Both the position numbers and the translations under genes were made by a program. Source: Caldifarciminota bacterium (lineage in GTDB: Bacteria > Hydrothermota > Tepidihabitantia > Tepidihabitantales > Tepidihabitantaceae). From it: a DNA stretch of 64,000 nt. This document shows positions 9,776 to 19,699 of the stretch, in pieces. The stretch lies in the NCBI GenBank assembly GCA_026418295.1, contig JAOABP010000003.1:62001-126000 (forward strand), read 5' to 3'. The stretch's first letter is position 1. Every line of letters begins with the position of its first letter. The notes under the pieces were generated by a model that saw only the letters and a list, made by a program, of their open reading frames with translations, ran no database searches and was not told where the DNA came from.

Positions 9776-10195
9776 TTACTTCACCGTTCCTGCTGCGGGC
9801 AGAGTATCCGACAGCAGCAGTTCACACACTCCGCTGGCACTGCCGTAAAGCATGATACACTTCCGGTAGAGATCGTTAGCAGTCGTCTTCGTCCGCGCCT
9901 GACGCCACTGCTCCACTGCCAGCCTCAGCTCCCGGATTTTATCCTCAAGCACCGCCAGCTCCCGCTGTCGTATCACCCGCTCATTGATGGGCGCAGTGGC
10001 GATCCGGCTGCGCACCCCTTTTGCCCGCCGTTCCAGTTCTTCAATCCGGCCAAGATAAGCCTGGATCGAATCGGTACCCGCCTCAAAATCGGGCAGGACA
10101 TCCACCTGCCGGCGCCGAGCCTGCGCAAAATTAAAAATCAGATATCCAAGCAGGACCCCGCCCAGCAGCACCAGAACCAGAAAAAAACCTTTCAT
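9776..10195 (-). CDS. Small membrane-anchored coiled-coil protein
   Basis: 139 aa, family not recognised. One N-terminal membrane segment (FFLVLVLLGGVLLGYLIFNFA) is followed by a charged helical region from about residue 45 to 105 with heptad-like spacing (YLGRIEELERRAKGVRS, LEDKIRELRLAVEQW), so it is likely a coiled coil facing one side of the membrane. Two cysteines lie near the C-terminus. Start ATG 10195 has AGGAGG five bases upstream; the in-frame GTG at 10201 is part of that box. It sits between leuS (21-nt gap) and guaA (no gap). Confidence 0.7.
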   Translation of the reverse strand: MKGFFLVLVLLGGVLLGYLIFNFAQARRRQVDVLPDFEAGTDSIQAYLGRIEELERRAKGVRSRIATAPINERVIRQRELAVLEDKIRELRLAVEQWRQARTKTTANDLYRKCIMLYGSASGVCELLLSDTLPAAGTVK

Positions 10196-10216
10196 AACCA
10201 CCTCCTCTTGTCGGAC

Positions 10217-12712
10217 CTATGCCGACTGTTTCCTTACCACGATATTCACCAGCCGGTCCGGGACATAAATAAACCTGTCCACCTCCTGTCCCTGGATTTG
10301 ACTCATAACTGCCGGGCTGGCAAAAACAGCATCCCGAACCTCAGCCCCGGAACTCCCCCGCTTCACCATAACCCTTGCCCGCAGCTTACCATTAACCTGC
10401 ACCGGAATTTCTATCATATCAAATACCAGAAACCGCTCATCAAATACCGGCATCCGCTCGTTGAAAATCGAGCCCCGCTCCGGGTAGAACTGATGCCACA
10501 GCTCCTCAGCAAGGTGTGGGGCAAAAGGTGCCAGCAGGTAGATAAACCGCTTAAGGGCAAAACCGAAAACCGGTGATTTGCGGTTGGGAAAACTGATCAG
10601 CCGGTTGAGAAACTCCATCAGCGCACTGATTGCGGTGTTAAATTGAAACCCCTCCGCATCCTTGAGCACCTTCTGATGGGTCTGATTCAGATAAATATAC
10701 AGCTCCCGCTCCGCATCAGAAAAACCAGCTGGGTCCACCGCCCCGGGAATTGCAGCCGGATCAACCGCCTTTGACTCCAGACACTCCTCGTACAACCGCC
10801 ACACCCGGGCAAGAAACCGCTTTACCCCGGTCACCAGCTCATTCGTCCACTCCATCGGCTTCTCCGGCGGCGCCGCAAAAAGCACCGCCAGCCGGGCACA
10901 GTCCGCACCGTGCTCCTCAACAAACGGCCCGACCCACACCCCATGCTTCTTGGAGGAAGACATCGTTTTACCATCAAGCGAAACCATCCCCTGCGTCCTC
11001 AGTACCCGGCACGGTTCCCGTACCGAAACCATCCCCATATCCGCCAGCACCCGGGTAAAAAACCGGAAGAAGATCAGATGACCGCACGCATGCTCAATCC
11101 CGCCAATATACTCATCGATCGGCAGCCACCTGTCCGCATTCTCCCGGGCAAACGGCAGCCGGTCATTATGGGGATCGGTATAGCGCAGGTGGTACCAGGA
11201 GGAGTCAACAAAGGTGTCCATTGTATCCGGATCCCGCTTTGCCGGACCCTTGCATTTCGGGCAGGTGGTATTGATAAACTCCTCCACCCCGGCAAGCACC
11301 GACTTCCCCTTGGGTTTGTAATCCTTCACCTCCGGTGGCAGAAGTACCGGCAGCTGTTCATCCGGCACCGGCACAATCCCGCACCGTTCGCAGTGAATCA
11401 TCGGAATCGGTGTTCCCCAGTAACGCTGTCGGGAAATCAGCCAGTCTTTGAGCCGGTACTGCACCTTCCGCCTTCCCAGCCCCTGCCGCTCCAGATACTC
11501 AATCACCCGCTCAATTCCCTCCTCAGACCACAGTCCGTCAAACTGCCCGGAATTCACCATAACACCCGGTTCGGTATAGGCGGCACTCATGTTCGCCGGA
11601 TCCAGGCTTCCTCCCCGCGGCTGAATCACCACCTTAATCGGCAACCCGTACTTACGCGCAAACTCAAAATCCCGCTGATCATGTGCCGGCACCGCCATCA
11701 CCATCCCGGTACCGTAGCCTGCCAGCACAAAATCGGCAATGTATACCGGCACCTTTTCCCGGGTCAGCGGGTTAATGGCAAACCTGCCGGTAAAAACCCC
11801 CGTTTTCTGCCGGTCCGCGGCGATGCGCACAAACTCCGGCTCCAGAAGCACCCGCTCACAGAACTCCCGCACCGCTCCTTCCTGTGCTGTCCCCTTCGCA
11901 ATTGTCTCCGCCAGCGGTGCGTCCGGGGCCAGCGCCAGAAAAGTCACGCCGTAAAGCGTATCCGGCCTGGTGGTAAATACCGGAATCTTCGTGCCATCTT
12001 CCAGTTCGAAATCCACCTCCACCCCTTCGGAGCGCCCAATCCAGTTCCGCTGCATCGTCCGGACACTCTCCGGCCAGCCGGTCAGCTCGTCAATGCCCTT
12101 CAGCAGCTCCTCGGCATACTGGGTAATCCGGAAAAACCACTGGGTCAGTTTCTTCTTCTCAATCGGCGTCGCACAGCTTGAACGGTAACACCGCCCCTCA
12201 ACCACCTGCTCATTTGCCAGAACGGTCTGACACCGCGGACACCAGTTGACATACGCCTCTTTCCGGTATGCCAGTCCCCGCTCATAAAACCGGATAAACA
12301 GCCACTGATTCCAGCGGTAATACTCGGGCAGACAGGTTGTCACCTCCCGGTCCCAGTCATAGCCGATCCCCAGAAGCTTCAGATTCCGTTTGCACAGATT
12401 AATCGAATCAAAGGTCCACACCCATGGCGGAATGTTATGCTCAATTGCCGCATTCTCTGCCGGCAGTCCGAACGCATCCCAGCCGAACGGGTGCAGAACA
12501 TCATAACCCTGCATCTTGCGCAGCCGGCAGATACAGTCGCCGATCGTATAATTCCGCGCATGACCCATATGCATATCGCCGGAGGGATAAAGAAACATCA
12601 CCAGCACATAATACTTGTTCTTTGGATCGGAACTGGTCTTAAAAACGCCTTTCTCCTCCCAGAACAACTGCCAGCGCTTTTCAATCTTGCGTGCCGGATA
12701 ATCACCAGCCAT
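10217..12712 (-). CDS. leuS: Leucyl-tRNA synthetase
   Basis: Charges tRNA-Leu with leucine. 831 aa, typical bacterial LeuRS. It has the HIGH-type motif HMGH (in PSGDMHMGHARNY), a CP1 editing domain with the FTTRPDTLYG motif, two zinc-type Cys pairs (WCPRC, CERC...CPKC) and the KMSKS-type motif TMSSSK before the anticodon-binding domain. The start is ATG 12712, eight bases after AGGAGGTG (12721-12728); an upstream in-frame start at 12736 would put the ribosome site inside the gene. It is an internal gene of the plsC operon. Confidence 0.97.
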   Translation of the reverse strand: MAGDYPARKIEKRWQLFWEEKGVFKTSSDPKNKYYVLVMFLYPSGDMHMGHARNYTIGDCICRLRKMQGYDVLHPFGWDAFGLPAENAAIEHNIPPWVWTFDSINLCKRNLKLLGIGYDWDREVTTCLPEYYRWNQWLFIRFYERGLAYRKEAYVNWCPRCQTVLANEQVVEGRCYRSSCATPIEKKKLTQWFFRITQYAEELLKGIDELTGWPESVRTMQRNWIGRSEGVEVDFELEDGTKIPVFTTRPDTLYGVTFLALAPDAPLAETIAKGTAQEGAVREFCERVLLEPEFVRIAADRQKTGVFTGRFAINPLTREKVPVYIADFVLAGYGTGMVMAVPAHDQRDFEFARKYGLPIKVVIQPRGGSLDPANMSAAYTEPGVMVNSGQFDGLWSEEGIERVIEYLERQGLGRRKVQYRLKDWLISRQRYWGTPIPMIHCERCGIVPVPDEQLPVLLPPEVKDYKPKGKSVLAGVEEFINTTCPKCKGPAKRDPDTMDTFVDSSWYHLRYTDPHNDRLPFARENADRWLPIDEYIGGIEHACGHLIFFRFFTRVLADMGMVSVREPCRVLRTQGMVSLDGKTMSSSKKHGVWVGPFVEEHGADCARLAVLFAAPPEKPMEWTNELVTGVKRFLARVWRLYEECLESKAVDPAAIPGAVDPAGFSDAERELYIYLNQTHQKVLKDAEGFQFNTAISALMEFLNRLISFPNRKSPVFGFALKRFIYLLAPFAPHLAEELWHQFYPERGSIFNERMPVFDERFLVFDMIEIPVQVNGKLRARVMVKRGSSGAEVRDAVFASPAVMSQIQGQEVDRFIYVPDRLVNIVVRKQSA

Positions 12713-12754
12713 AACCTTTTCACCTCCTGAAAACAAAATTTATTTCCATCCTGT

Positions 12755-13789
12755 TCACCGTGATCCTCTGATTGCCCGGGTCTGCCTTATCCGGGCCCCG
12801 CAGCATCTCACCGTCCACAGATCCAGCATGGCAAAAACCTCCCGGTTCCCGAGCAGCAGACCGAGATCAACCCGGAAAAGCTCCTCCAGTGCCCGGTCAA
12901 TCTCCTCCAGCTGCCACTTGTGCGGCGCATTCCGGGAGCACCGCCAGAGGCGCACCGGCGCCATTTCTCCCCGCTTCACCGCCAGCAGATCAAGCAGTGC
13001 CGGCGCCAGCCAGCCGATGATCTTCTTCGGCTCCTCACCCAGCGCCTCCAGCCGGCGCAGGGTGCTCAGCGCCTCGGCGGGCCGCCGATCCAGACACTGC
13101 CAGACATAATCCCGCAATTCAAACACCCGGGTGGAACTGGCATACTGGCGGACACAGTCAACTGTAACCTTTACCCGGCTCCCCGATTCTCCTGCAGGAT
13201 TAAGGGCGGTTTTCAGCTTCTCAATCTCACCCTTCAGCATCACCGGGTCCTCACCCGCAATCTCAATCAGCATCATGCTCGCCTCCCGCTCCAGCTCCAG
13301 CCCCAGCCCTTTTGCCCAGCACTCAACCTGAGTCAGAAGCGAATCGGCATGTGCCCCTTCCGCGGCAATCACCCACTGCGTCAGCCCGGCTTCACTGAAC
13401 ATCCGGCGCAGCTCTCGGATTTTACTCTGCTCACCACTGCCGACTACGACCACCGTTACGAAATCCGGCACCGCCTTTAACCCCGCACAGAACTCCTCAA
13501 GCAATCTGTTCCCTAACAGCTCCAGATGCCGGATCACCACCAGCCGGCGCCGGGCGGCAAGCGGTGGCTGATTCAGCCGCTGCAGAAACATCGGCAGCGA
13601 CATTCCTTCGGACCGGCCCAGCTCACCGGCATTCACGCTGTCATAATCAAAAGCCTCCAGCCCGGGAGCCAGCAGCCTCTTTTTAAGCTCCGCAACTACC
13701 TCATCACTTACTGTCAGATCCGCCCCCAGAAAAATATAAACCGGCCGCACCCGGCCCTGTCTGATTTCGTCTAAAACTCCTGCCGGCAT
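12755..13789 (-). CDS. holA: DNA polymerase III subunit delta
   Basis: Clamp-loader subunit that opens the beta clamp. 344 aa from ATG 13789, normal family length. The N-terminal part has the delta features PVYIFLGAD and the RRLVVIRHLE strand; the C-terminal half carries the helical collar (ELRDYVWQCLDRRPAEALSTL). The long ORF extending to 13876 overlaps plsC and was rejected as a start. GGTGG lies just upstream. It lies 16 nt after plsC and 42 nt before leuS. Sequence identity in this family is low, so the call rests on pattern and length. Confidence 0.9.
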   Translation of the reverse strand: MPAGVLDEIRQGRVRPVYIFLGADLTVSDEVVAELKKRLLAPGLEAFDYDSVNAGELGRSEGMSLPMFLQRLNQPPLAARRRLVVIRHLELLGNRLLEEFCAGLKAVPDFVTVVVVGSGEQSKIRELRRMFSEAGLTQWVIAAEGAHADSLLTQVECWAKGLGLELEREASMMLIEIAGEDPVMLKGEIEKLKTALNPAGESGSRVKVTVDCVRQYASSTRVFELRDYVWQCLDRRPAEALSTLRRLEALGEEPKKIIGWLAPALLDLLAVKRGEMAPVRLWRCSRNAPHKWQLEEIDRALEELFRVDLGLLLGNREVFAMLDLWTVRCCGARIRQTRAIRGSR

Positions 13790-13805
13790 AACCACCAATT
13801 TTAAT

Positions 13806-14534
13806 TCAATTTCGGCGGTGGTCAACCTCCTGCCACTGGCGGTTATACTTTTTCTCCAGCTCCCGGAACTGCTCAAGCATCAGTCGATTGATGCGTTCAA
13901 TTTCTCGCTTCAGCTCGACATAGCTCACTGTCCCCTGACACCGGGGGAATATCGGCTCGCCGACCGCCAGAATGATATTCCGGTTCAGCAGATTCCCCAC
14001 TACCGAAAAGAACCCCTCCCAGGCCTCATTCAGCCACGGTTTGGAATGGGGAACCGGACCTTTCTTCAGACCGCTTACATAAACGGGCAGAACCGGAACA
14101 CCGGCACGCACCGCCAGCCAGGCGGTGCCGTTATAAACCTTCTCAATTCGTCCCTGCCGATTCAGCTCCCCTTCCGGATAGATGCCGATTGTCTTCCCCT
14201 GTTTCAGCAACTGGATACTCCGGCGCAGGCTTGCCACATTATCCTTAACGCCATCCTTATTCACAGGCATGGTGTCACACAGATTCCGCATCCAGAATCC
14301 GACAAAACGTGACCGGAACCACCTTGCCCAGGCAAGAAAGAAAATCCTCGTCTTCAGCCCGATCTGAATCACAATTGAATCGGCACCGGTCAGATGATTT
14401 GCCGCCACGATCAGCCCGCTGCGCATCGGCAAAGCAATCTTGTCCCGGCCGAAGACCTGTACCCGGATCAGAAGCCCGTAAATTTTCAGTAACAGGTCCT
14501 TAACTTTGTACCACAGCCAGCGGCTCAACTCCAT
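13806..14534 (-). CDS. plsC: 1-acyl-sn-glycerol-3-phosphate acyltransferase family protein
   Basis: Membrane-associated acyltransferase that makes phosphatidic acid or a related lipid. 242 aa. The catalytic HX4D motif is His47-Leu-Thr-Gly-Ala-Asp52 (in AANHLTGADS). The second motif reads YPEGELN rather than the usual FPEGTRS, so the substrate range may differ from E. coli PlsC. A hydrophobic N-terminal helix suggests peripheral or monotopic membrane binding. It heads its transcription unit behind a strong promoter (14549-14577). Confidence 0.88.
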   Translation of the reverse strand: MELSRWLWYKVKDLLLKIYGLLIRVQVFGRDKIALPMRSGLIVAANHLTGADSIVIQIGLKTRIFFLAWARWFRSRFVGFWMRNLCDTMPVNKDGVKDNVASLRRSIQLLKQGKTIGIYPEGELNRQGRIEKVYNGTAWLAVRAGVPVLPVYVSGLKKGPVPHSKPWLNEAWEGFFSVVGNLLNRNIILAVGEPIFPRCQGTVSYVELKREIERINRLMLEQFRELEKKYNRQWQEVDHRRN

Positions 14535-14548
14535 AACTGCCCGGAGAG

Positions 14549-14577
14549 ATTTTAGAAAAAATTTCCGGATCTGTCAA
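14549..14577 (-). promoter_or_regulatory. Promoter of plsC-holA-leuS-orf-guaA
   Basis: Read on the minus strand: TTGACA 14577-14572, 17-bp spacer, TAAAAT 14554-14549, then 14 bases to ATG 14534. Predicted start is near 14542, so the leader is about 8 nt. Near-consensus hexamers. Confidence 0.75.
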
Positions 14578-14580
14578 TGA

Positions 14581-15819
14581 CTACTCATACCGCAGCGCCT
14601 GAATCGGATCCAGCCTTGCGGCCCGCGAAGCCGGATAGATACCGAAAAAGATTCCCACCACGGCGGAAAACCCGAACCCGAGCACAATCGTCCATACCGG
14701 CGCGGCGGCACGCAGATGCACGGTCAGCTCCACGACCTTCGCAATTCCCAGCCCGAGCGCAATGCCAATCGCACCGCCGGTCAGGGCGAGCAGTACCGAC
14801 TCAAAAAGGAACTGATAAAGAATATCACCGGTTGTTGCGCCCAGCGCCTTGCGCAGTCCGATCTCCCGGGTCCGCTCGGCCACCGCCACCAGCATGATAT
14901 TCATTATGCCGATACCGCCCACCAGCAGGGAAATTGCCGCCACCGCAATCATCACGATAAATGCCACCCGCGTGATATTCCGGTAGATTGTGCGCAGCGT
15001 CTCCTGAGTGTTAATTCCGAAATCATCGGGCTGGTCATATTTCAAACCGTGACGCCGGCGCATCAGCTCCCGTACCTGATCAATCACCCGCTCCAGTGCC
15101 ACTCCCGGCTTCGGCACAATCATGATACTCAGCGCATGAGCAAACTCCCCCCATCCGGGCTGGGCGCGAAAACTCTTTTCAAAAGTAGCTAAAGGTACGA
15201 AGATTACATTGTCCTGTGTCTGCCCCAGAAAACTGCCCTTCCGGGTCAGCGTGCCAATTACCGTAAATTTCTTCCCCTCAATCAGCAGTTCCTTACCGAT
15301 CGGCTCCTCATCTGGAAAGAGATTATCAACCACATAACCGCCGATTACACACACCGCCCGCTTCCGCATGCTGTCATCAGCACTGATAAACCGCCCCGAC
15401 TCGATTCCGTAATTGGCAACCTCGGCGTAAACCGGAGTCACCCCTGACAGCTCCAGATTGGTCGCCTTCCGGTTCCGGTAATTCAGCCGGGAGATCATCC
15501 GGCTCCGCAGCGGTGCCACCACCGCCACGCCGGACAGCCGGCCGATTGCCACCGCATCCTCAAGGGTCAAATCGGGCCGGCGGGAAACCTCATCCCAGTC
15601 AATCTGCCCCACACCCCAGGACACCTTCTGCAGATAGATGACATTTGACCCCAGCGAGGAGATCTGCCGCTCCACCTCATAGTTCATCCCCTGAATCAGC
15701 GAAACAATCGCAATCACCGTCATTACGCCGATAATAATTCCCAGGGTGGTCAGAAAGGACCGCAGCCGGTTCGCCTGAAATGTCCCCAGTGCCAGCTTGA
15801 CAATCTCCCAGAACCGCAT
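14581..15819 (-). CDS. macB: MacB-type ABC transporter permease
   Basis: Permease of a MacAB-TolC-like tripartite exporter, 412 aa from ATG 15819. It has an N-terminal membrane helix ([20 protein letters not shown]), a large periplasmic MacB core domain, and three C-terminal helices ending in the FtsX-like region with a conserved [15 protein letters not shown] segment. The start is set by GGTGAGGTG upstream and by the end of the ATPase gene (15827); the longer ORF to 15915 overlaps it. In E. coli MacB the ATPase and permease are fused; here they are separate. The substrate is unknown (peptide, lipoprotein or small molecule). Confidence 0.93.
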   Translation of the reverse strand: MRFWEIVKLALGTFQANRLRSFLTTLGIIIGVMTVIAIVSLIQGMNYEVERQISSLGSNVIYLQKVSWGVGQIDWDEVSRRPDLTLEDAVAIGRLSGVAVVAPLRSRMISRLNYRNRKATNLELSGVTPVYAEVANYGIESGRFISADDSMRKRAVCVIGGYVVDNLFPDEEPIGKELLIEGKKFTVIGTLTRKGSFLGQTQDNVIFVPLATFEKSFRAQPGWGEFAHALSIMIVPKPGVALERVIDQVRELMRRRHGLKYDQPDDFGINTQETLRTIYRNITRVAFIVMIAVAAISLLVGGIGIMNIMLVAVAERTREIGLRKALGATTGDILYQFLFESVLLALTGGAIGIALGLGIAKVVELTVHLRAAAPVWTIVLGFGFSAVVGIFFGIYPASRAARLDPIQALRYE

Positions 15820-15826
15820 CAACACC

Positions 15827-16513
15827 TCACCCTGAACGCCGGGACTCATCGGCAACAATCTCGCCATCCCGCAGCCGGACAATCCGCCGGCAGTGCTCCG
15901 CAATCCCCGGATCATGGGTCACAATGACCACAGTCTTCCCCTCCTCTGCCAGCCGGTCAAAAAGCCTCATGATCTCCGCACCGGTCCGGGAATCCAGATT
16001 ACCCGTCGGCTCATCAGCAAGGATTACCTCGGGCTCATTTGCCAGCGCACGGGCGATTGCCACCCGCTGCATCTCGCCGCCGGAAAGCTCATTTGGCTTG
16101 TGGCGCAACCGGTCACCCAGACCGACCAGTTCCAGCAGTTCGGTTGCGCGGTTAATCCGTGCCCGGCGTCCCACTCCGGCATAAAGCATCGGCAGTTCCA
16201 CATTGGCGAGTGCGGAGAGCCTGGGCAGGAGATTAAAACTCTGAAACACAAACCCGAATGCCCGGTTCCTCAGCCGTGCCAGCTCCCGGTCATTAAACCG
16301 GGCGGTATCCGTGCCGTCAAAGAAATAGCTTCCCGCATCCGGGGTATCCAGACACCCCAGGATATGCATCAGGGTTGATTTCCCTGAACCGGATGGTCCC
16401 ATCAGCGCCACATACTCACCCCGGCTGATCTCCAGACTGATTCCGTTCAGCGCCCGCACCACCGTTTTCCCCAGAGAATAGGACTTGAAAATGTCCTTCA
16501 GCCGGATGAGCAC
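15827..16513 (-). CDS. MacB/LolD-type ABC transporter ATPase
   Basis: ATP-binding subunit, 228 aa, of the same exporter. Walker [10 protein letters not shown] (39-47), Q-loop in [13 protein letters not shown], signature LSGGEMQR, Walker [14 protein letters not shown] and the switch His in VTHD are all intact. GTG start at 16513 with GGGGGAGG just upstream. It lies 7 nt before the permease and 24 nt after the adaptor gene. Family 3.A.1.122/125 (MacB/LolD) is inferred from the sequence style and partners. Confidence 0.95.
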   Translation of the reverse strand: MLIRLKDIFKSYSLGKTVVRALNGISLEISRGEYVALMGPSGSGKSTLMHILGCLDTPDAGSYFFDGTDTARFNDRELARLRNRAFGFVFQSFNLLPRLSALANVELPMLYAGVGRRARINRATELLELVGLGDRLRHKPNELSGGEMQRVAIARALANEPEVILADEPTGNLDSRTGAEIMRLFDRLAEEGKTVVIVTHDPGIAEHCRRIVRLRDGEIVADESRRSG

Positions 16514-16537
16514 CAGCCTCCCCCAACCTCCGAGTTG

Positions 16538-17647
16538 TCACTGCTCATTCTTATCCGCAACCGGCTCCGGTTTGACCCGGGCGCCGTCCTCAAGCCGGCT
16601 CAGCACCTTGTAAGGTCCGACGATCACCTCATCACCAGCATTCAAACCCTCAACGACCTCCACCTCGGTATCAGACGCCTGACCCGTCTTCACTGCTGTC
16701 AGCACCGCCTTCCCATTACGCACCACAAACACCGTCTCGCCCTCCCGATTCCCAATCCGGCGCCTGCCGACCGCCTGCACCGGCACCACCAGGACCGAAT
16801 CGCGCTGGGCGGTCGTAATCTCCGCATGCACGGTCATTCCCGGCTTCAGCTGGGGCACCGCACTGTCCAGCGTAACCTCCACTTCGAAATTAACTGCATT
16901 TCCTTCGGTACCGAGCAGACTGACGACGGGCATATATCCAACCCTGGTCACCACACCGGTAAAACTGGTGTCTGGCAGCGCATCTACCCGGACCTGCGCC
17001 GCCTGGCCCGGCTCAATCCGCACCACATCGGTCTCATCCACCTTGACCAGCGCCTGCATCCGGGAGAGGTCCGCCAGTACCAGAAGAACGGTTCCCGGTG
17101 CATTCATCGTCCCGATTACGACCGTCTCCCCCTCCTTGATATTCAGCTGGACCACCCGGCCGGAAATCGGCGCACAGATTACCGTCTTGTCAAACTGATC
17201 CCGTGCCTGCTGAAACTGGGCCTGGGCAACCTCATATGCGGTTTTGGACGCCTCAAACTCTTCCCGGGCAACCAGCCCCCTGGCATACAGACTCTCCATC
17301 CGCCGGTGACGGGACTGTGCCTGTTCAAACTGGGCACGGGCAATCTCCAGCTGCGCCTCGATACTCTGCCGGTCCAGCTCCACCAGCGTATCACCGCGAT
17401 GCACCCAGTCCCCCTCCGCCACCCGCAACCGCTTCACCACCCCCATTACCTGAGCCTGCAGATTCACCTGGGCTGCCGCCCGCAGTTCGCCGGTCCCGCT
17501 GACCACCGAAACGATTGTCCCGTATTTTACCTTCTTCACCTCGCAGCTCACACCGCCTTCCTGGCGGGAACGGTTAAGCACGAACAGCACCAGCAGCAGG
17601 GCGAACCCGCCGACTGTGATCAGCACAATTTTCAGACCCTTACTCAT
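16538..17647 (-). CDS. macA: MacA-like periplasmic adaptor (HlyD/RND family)
   Basis: Membrane-fusion protein linking the inner-membrane ABC pair to the TolC-like channel. 369 aa. It has an N-terminal membrane anchor (IVLITVGGFALLLVLFVL), a lipoyl/barrel-sandwich domain split around a helical hairpin (about residues 95-165, QLEIARAQFEQAQSRHRR), then beta-barrel and membrane-proximal domains. Start ATG 17647 with AGGAGGC six bases upstream. It is 15 nt after tolC. The acidic, Glu-rich C-terminal tail is unremarkable. Confidence 0.93.
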   Translation of the reverse strand: MSKGLKIVLITVGGFALLLVLFVLNRSRQEGGVSCEVKKVKYGTIVSVVSGTGELRAAAQVNLQAQVMGVVKRLRVAEGDWVHRGDTLVELDRQSIEAQLEIARAQFEQAQSRHRRMESLYARGLVAREEFEASKTAYEVAQAQFQQARDQFDKTVICAPISGRVVQLNIKEGETVVIGTMNAPGTVLLVLADLSRMQALVKVDETDVVRIEPGQAAQVRVDALPDTSFTGVVTRVGYMPVVSLLGTEGNAVNFEVEVTLDSAVPQLKPGMTVHAEITTAQRDSVLVVPVQAVGRRRIGNREGETVFVVRNGKAVLTAVKTGQASDTEVEVVEGLNAGDEVIVGPYKVLSRLEDGARVKPEPVADKNEQ

Positions 17648-17662
17648 ATTCCGCCTCCTGTC

Positions 17663-18931
17663 TCAATTGCCGACCTGCTCGCCGGTCCGGCTCAAACCCA
17701 TCAGATACCCCAGCTGTGCTGACTGGAGATATACATCACACAATGCTCCCACAGCACCCGCCTCTGCCTGTGCCAGCCCGGCCTCCACCTCCAGCAGATC
17801 ACTCAGTCCGAGCGCACCCAGCTGGAACCGGGAACGGGCAAGCTCGTAAAGCTCACGGTGCAGCCGGAGATTATCCACTGCCTGCCGGTACCGCTGCCGG
17901 GCTTCCTGATAACCGGCAATTGCGCTCTCCGTGGCACTGCGCAGCTCCAGCCGGGCACGGACCAGTGCCGCCCGGCTGCGCCGGGCTGAAATCAGCGCCT
18001 CGCCCGCATTCAGCACAAAGCCGGCAATATCTGCCACCGGCAGCGAAATTGCAATCCCGTCATTTTTCACCGCGCCCTCCTGCCACTGCCGGTAACCTGC
18101 GGGCGGAACTGTATCGACATAACGGAAACTGCGGAACAGACTCACCGCCGGCAGCACCCGCAAGAACGCCGCAACCAGATTCAGCACAGCTATACGATTC
18201 AACTCCCGGCTCATTCTGACTCCGGGATTATTGCGCTCAATCTGCCTTCGTATCTGTTCGGGCTCGATCTCCGGGACTGCGGTATCCAGTTCCTCGGTTG
18301 GCACGATTATCTGTCCGGGCCTGAGCCCGACCGCTGAAGCCAGCGCATTCATTGCCTCAGTATAACCCTTCCGGGCAGTCAGCCGGCTGACTTCGGACTG
18401 CTGATAAAATGCCTGACTGCGCAAAAGCTCAATCCGGGACACCTGCCCCAGCCGGAATTTCTCCTCAACCAGCCGGTAAACCGCCTCAGCCTGAGTACAT
18501 GCCTTCTCCGCAGCTGCCAGCGCGCTCCGGGCGCGGATCAGATTCAGATAACCGCCGGTCACATTCAGAACCAGACCGGCAGACTGCTCCCGTGCCGATT
18601 CCGAATGGTAACCGGCGTTCATGATCCCGCTGATTACTCCGCTGAATACCGTCGGGTCAAAAACCGCCTGACTGAATGCAATCTCACCCTCCCAGACCCG
18701 GCCTGATTCGCTGTGCAACTTCGAGATACTGACCGAACCCTTGGGCACAATTCCGGCTACCCCTCGGCCCGCTGCCAGCACCCCTGCCTTACGCTCCAGT
18801 TTAGCCTCCACTGCCAGCGGACTGTTTCTGAGTGCCAGCGCCAGTGTCCGCTCCAGGTTCAGATACAGCGTCTCCGCCGGCAGAAGCGTCGAAACTGCCA
18901 GCGCGGCCAGAAAACCTGCTGTCAATATCAT
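17663..18931 (-). CDS. TolC-family outer-membrane efflux protein
   Basis: Outer-membrane channel of the tripartite exporter, 422 aa, with an N-terminal signal peptide (ILTAGFLAALAVSTLLPAETLYL). The two halves each carry the long helices typical of OEP domains (SALAAAEKACTQAEAVYRLVEEKFRLGQV and the matching C-terminal repeat YELARSRFQLGALGLSDLLEVEAGLAQAE, shown here only as position markers around residues 150-180 and 360-395). Its place directly upstream of macA and the macB pair supports a dedicated exporter. The presence of TolC implies a diderm envelope. Confidence 0.92.
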   Translation of the reverse strand: MILTAGFLAALAVSTLLPAETLYLNLERTLALALRNSPLAVEAKLERKAGVLAAGRGVAGIVPKGSVSISKLHSESGRVWEGEIAFSQAVFDPTVFSGVISGIMNAGYHSESAREQSAGLVLNVTGGYLNLIRARSALAAAEKACTQAEAVYRLVEEKFRLGQVSRIELLRSQAFYQQSEVSRLTARKGYTEAMNALASAVGLRPGQIIVPTEELDTAVPEIEPEQIRRQIERNNPGVRMSRELNRIAVLNLVAAFLRVLPAVSLFRSFRYVDTVPPAGYRQWQEGAVKNDGIAISLPVADIAGFVLNAGEALISARRSRAALVRARLELRSATESAIAGYQEARQRYRQAVDNLRLHRELYELARSRFQLGALGLSDLLEVEAGLAQAEAGAVGALCDVYLQSAQLGYLMGLSRTGEQVGN

Positions 18932-18937
18932 TGGAGC

Positions 18938-19696
18938 CTATTCCGGCAGCGCCAGCCCGCCGGAAATGGTGGCAAGGAGCGCCAGAATCACAATGTAAAC
19001 CAGCCAGATGCCGAAAACCGCAAACCAGGACCGCCGTCCCGGCAGGTTGAAAACAACCTTCATTCCCAGCCCGATCAGCACCAGCTCCCACACAGTAAAG
19101 ATATCAACCGCGGACAAAAGTGCCCGGACAAACACCGGACCCGCGGGCAGAAAAAGGCTCAAACTGGTATTGACTGCCAGCCTGCCGGTAGCAAACATCA
19201 AAAGCCCGTGCACCAGTGCGCCCGCAATCCGCACCAGCGCCGCATTGGCAGTCACCGCCAGCATCCGGCCAAAACTGGTGGTTCCGCCCAGCAGCGGCAT
19301 AACCAGATTCAGGAGTGCGGTAAAAATCAACAGCTGAATCAGCGACCACACCACCGCGGGCAGACTGCGCACCAGAAACCGCAGAAACAGCGCCAGCCAG
19401 GAGGAACGCTCATACGCCTCCACCTCCTGCCGTGATGTCTCCTCGATCCGCTCCAGTGCCGGACCCCGCTGATCCGAAGGCATCCTTCCCTTTTCCACCT
19501 GTTCATCAATATACCTCTTCACCCGCTCCATCCGGGATTCAATTGAATCGGTCAGCACCCGCCGCGGCAGGAGGGAAGTGCTCAGTGTGCCGATCAGTAA
19601 CGGCACCAGCAGAGCGAGCACCAGCGGCAGAGACCATTCGGGTTTAGCGGTGAGCTCCCGGAACCTTACTGCCGGTGCCCAGAAAAGCTTCAGCAT
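18938..19696 (-). CDS. Yip1-family membrane protein
   Basis: 252 aa integral membrane protein with about five or six hydrophobic helices and a charged, helical loop between the first two (ERVKRYIDEQVEKGRMPSDQ). This layout, with LFWAPAVRFRELTAKPEW at the N-terminus, is that of the bacterial YIP1 family, whose function is poorly known. Start ATG 19696 has GGGGAGGT five bases upstream. It lies between the PQQ protein and tolC in one operon, so a role with the exporter is possible but unproven. Confidence 0.8.
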   Translation of the reverse strand: MLKLFWAPAVRFRELTAKPEWSLPLVLALLVPLLIGTLSTSLLPRRVLTDSIESRMERVKRYIDEQVEKGRMPSDQRGPALERIEETSRQEVEAYERSSWLALFLRFLVRSLPAVVWSLIQLLIFTALLNLVMPLLGGTTSFGRMLAVTANAALVRIAGALVHGLLMFATGRLAVNTSLSLFLPAGPVFVRALLSAVDIFTVWELVLIGLGMKVVFNLPGRRSWFAVFGIWLVYIVILALLATISGGLALPE

Positions 19697-19699
19697 CTA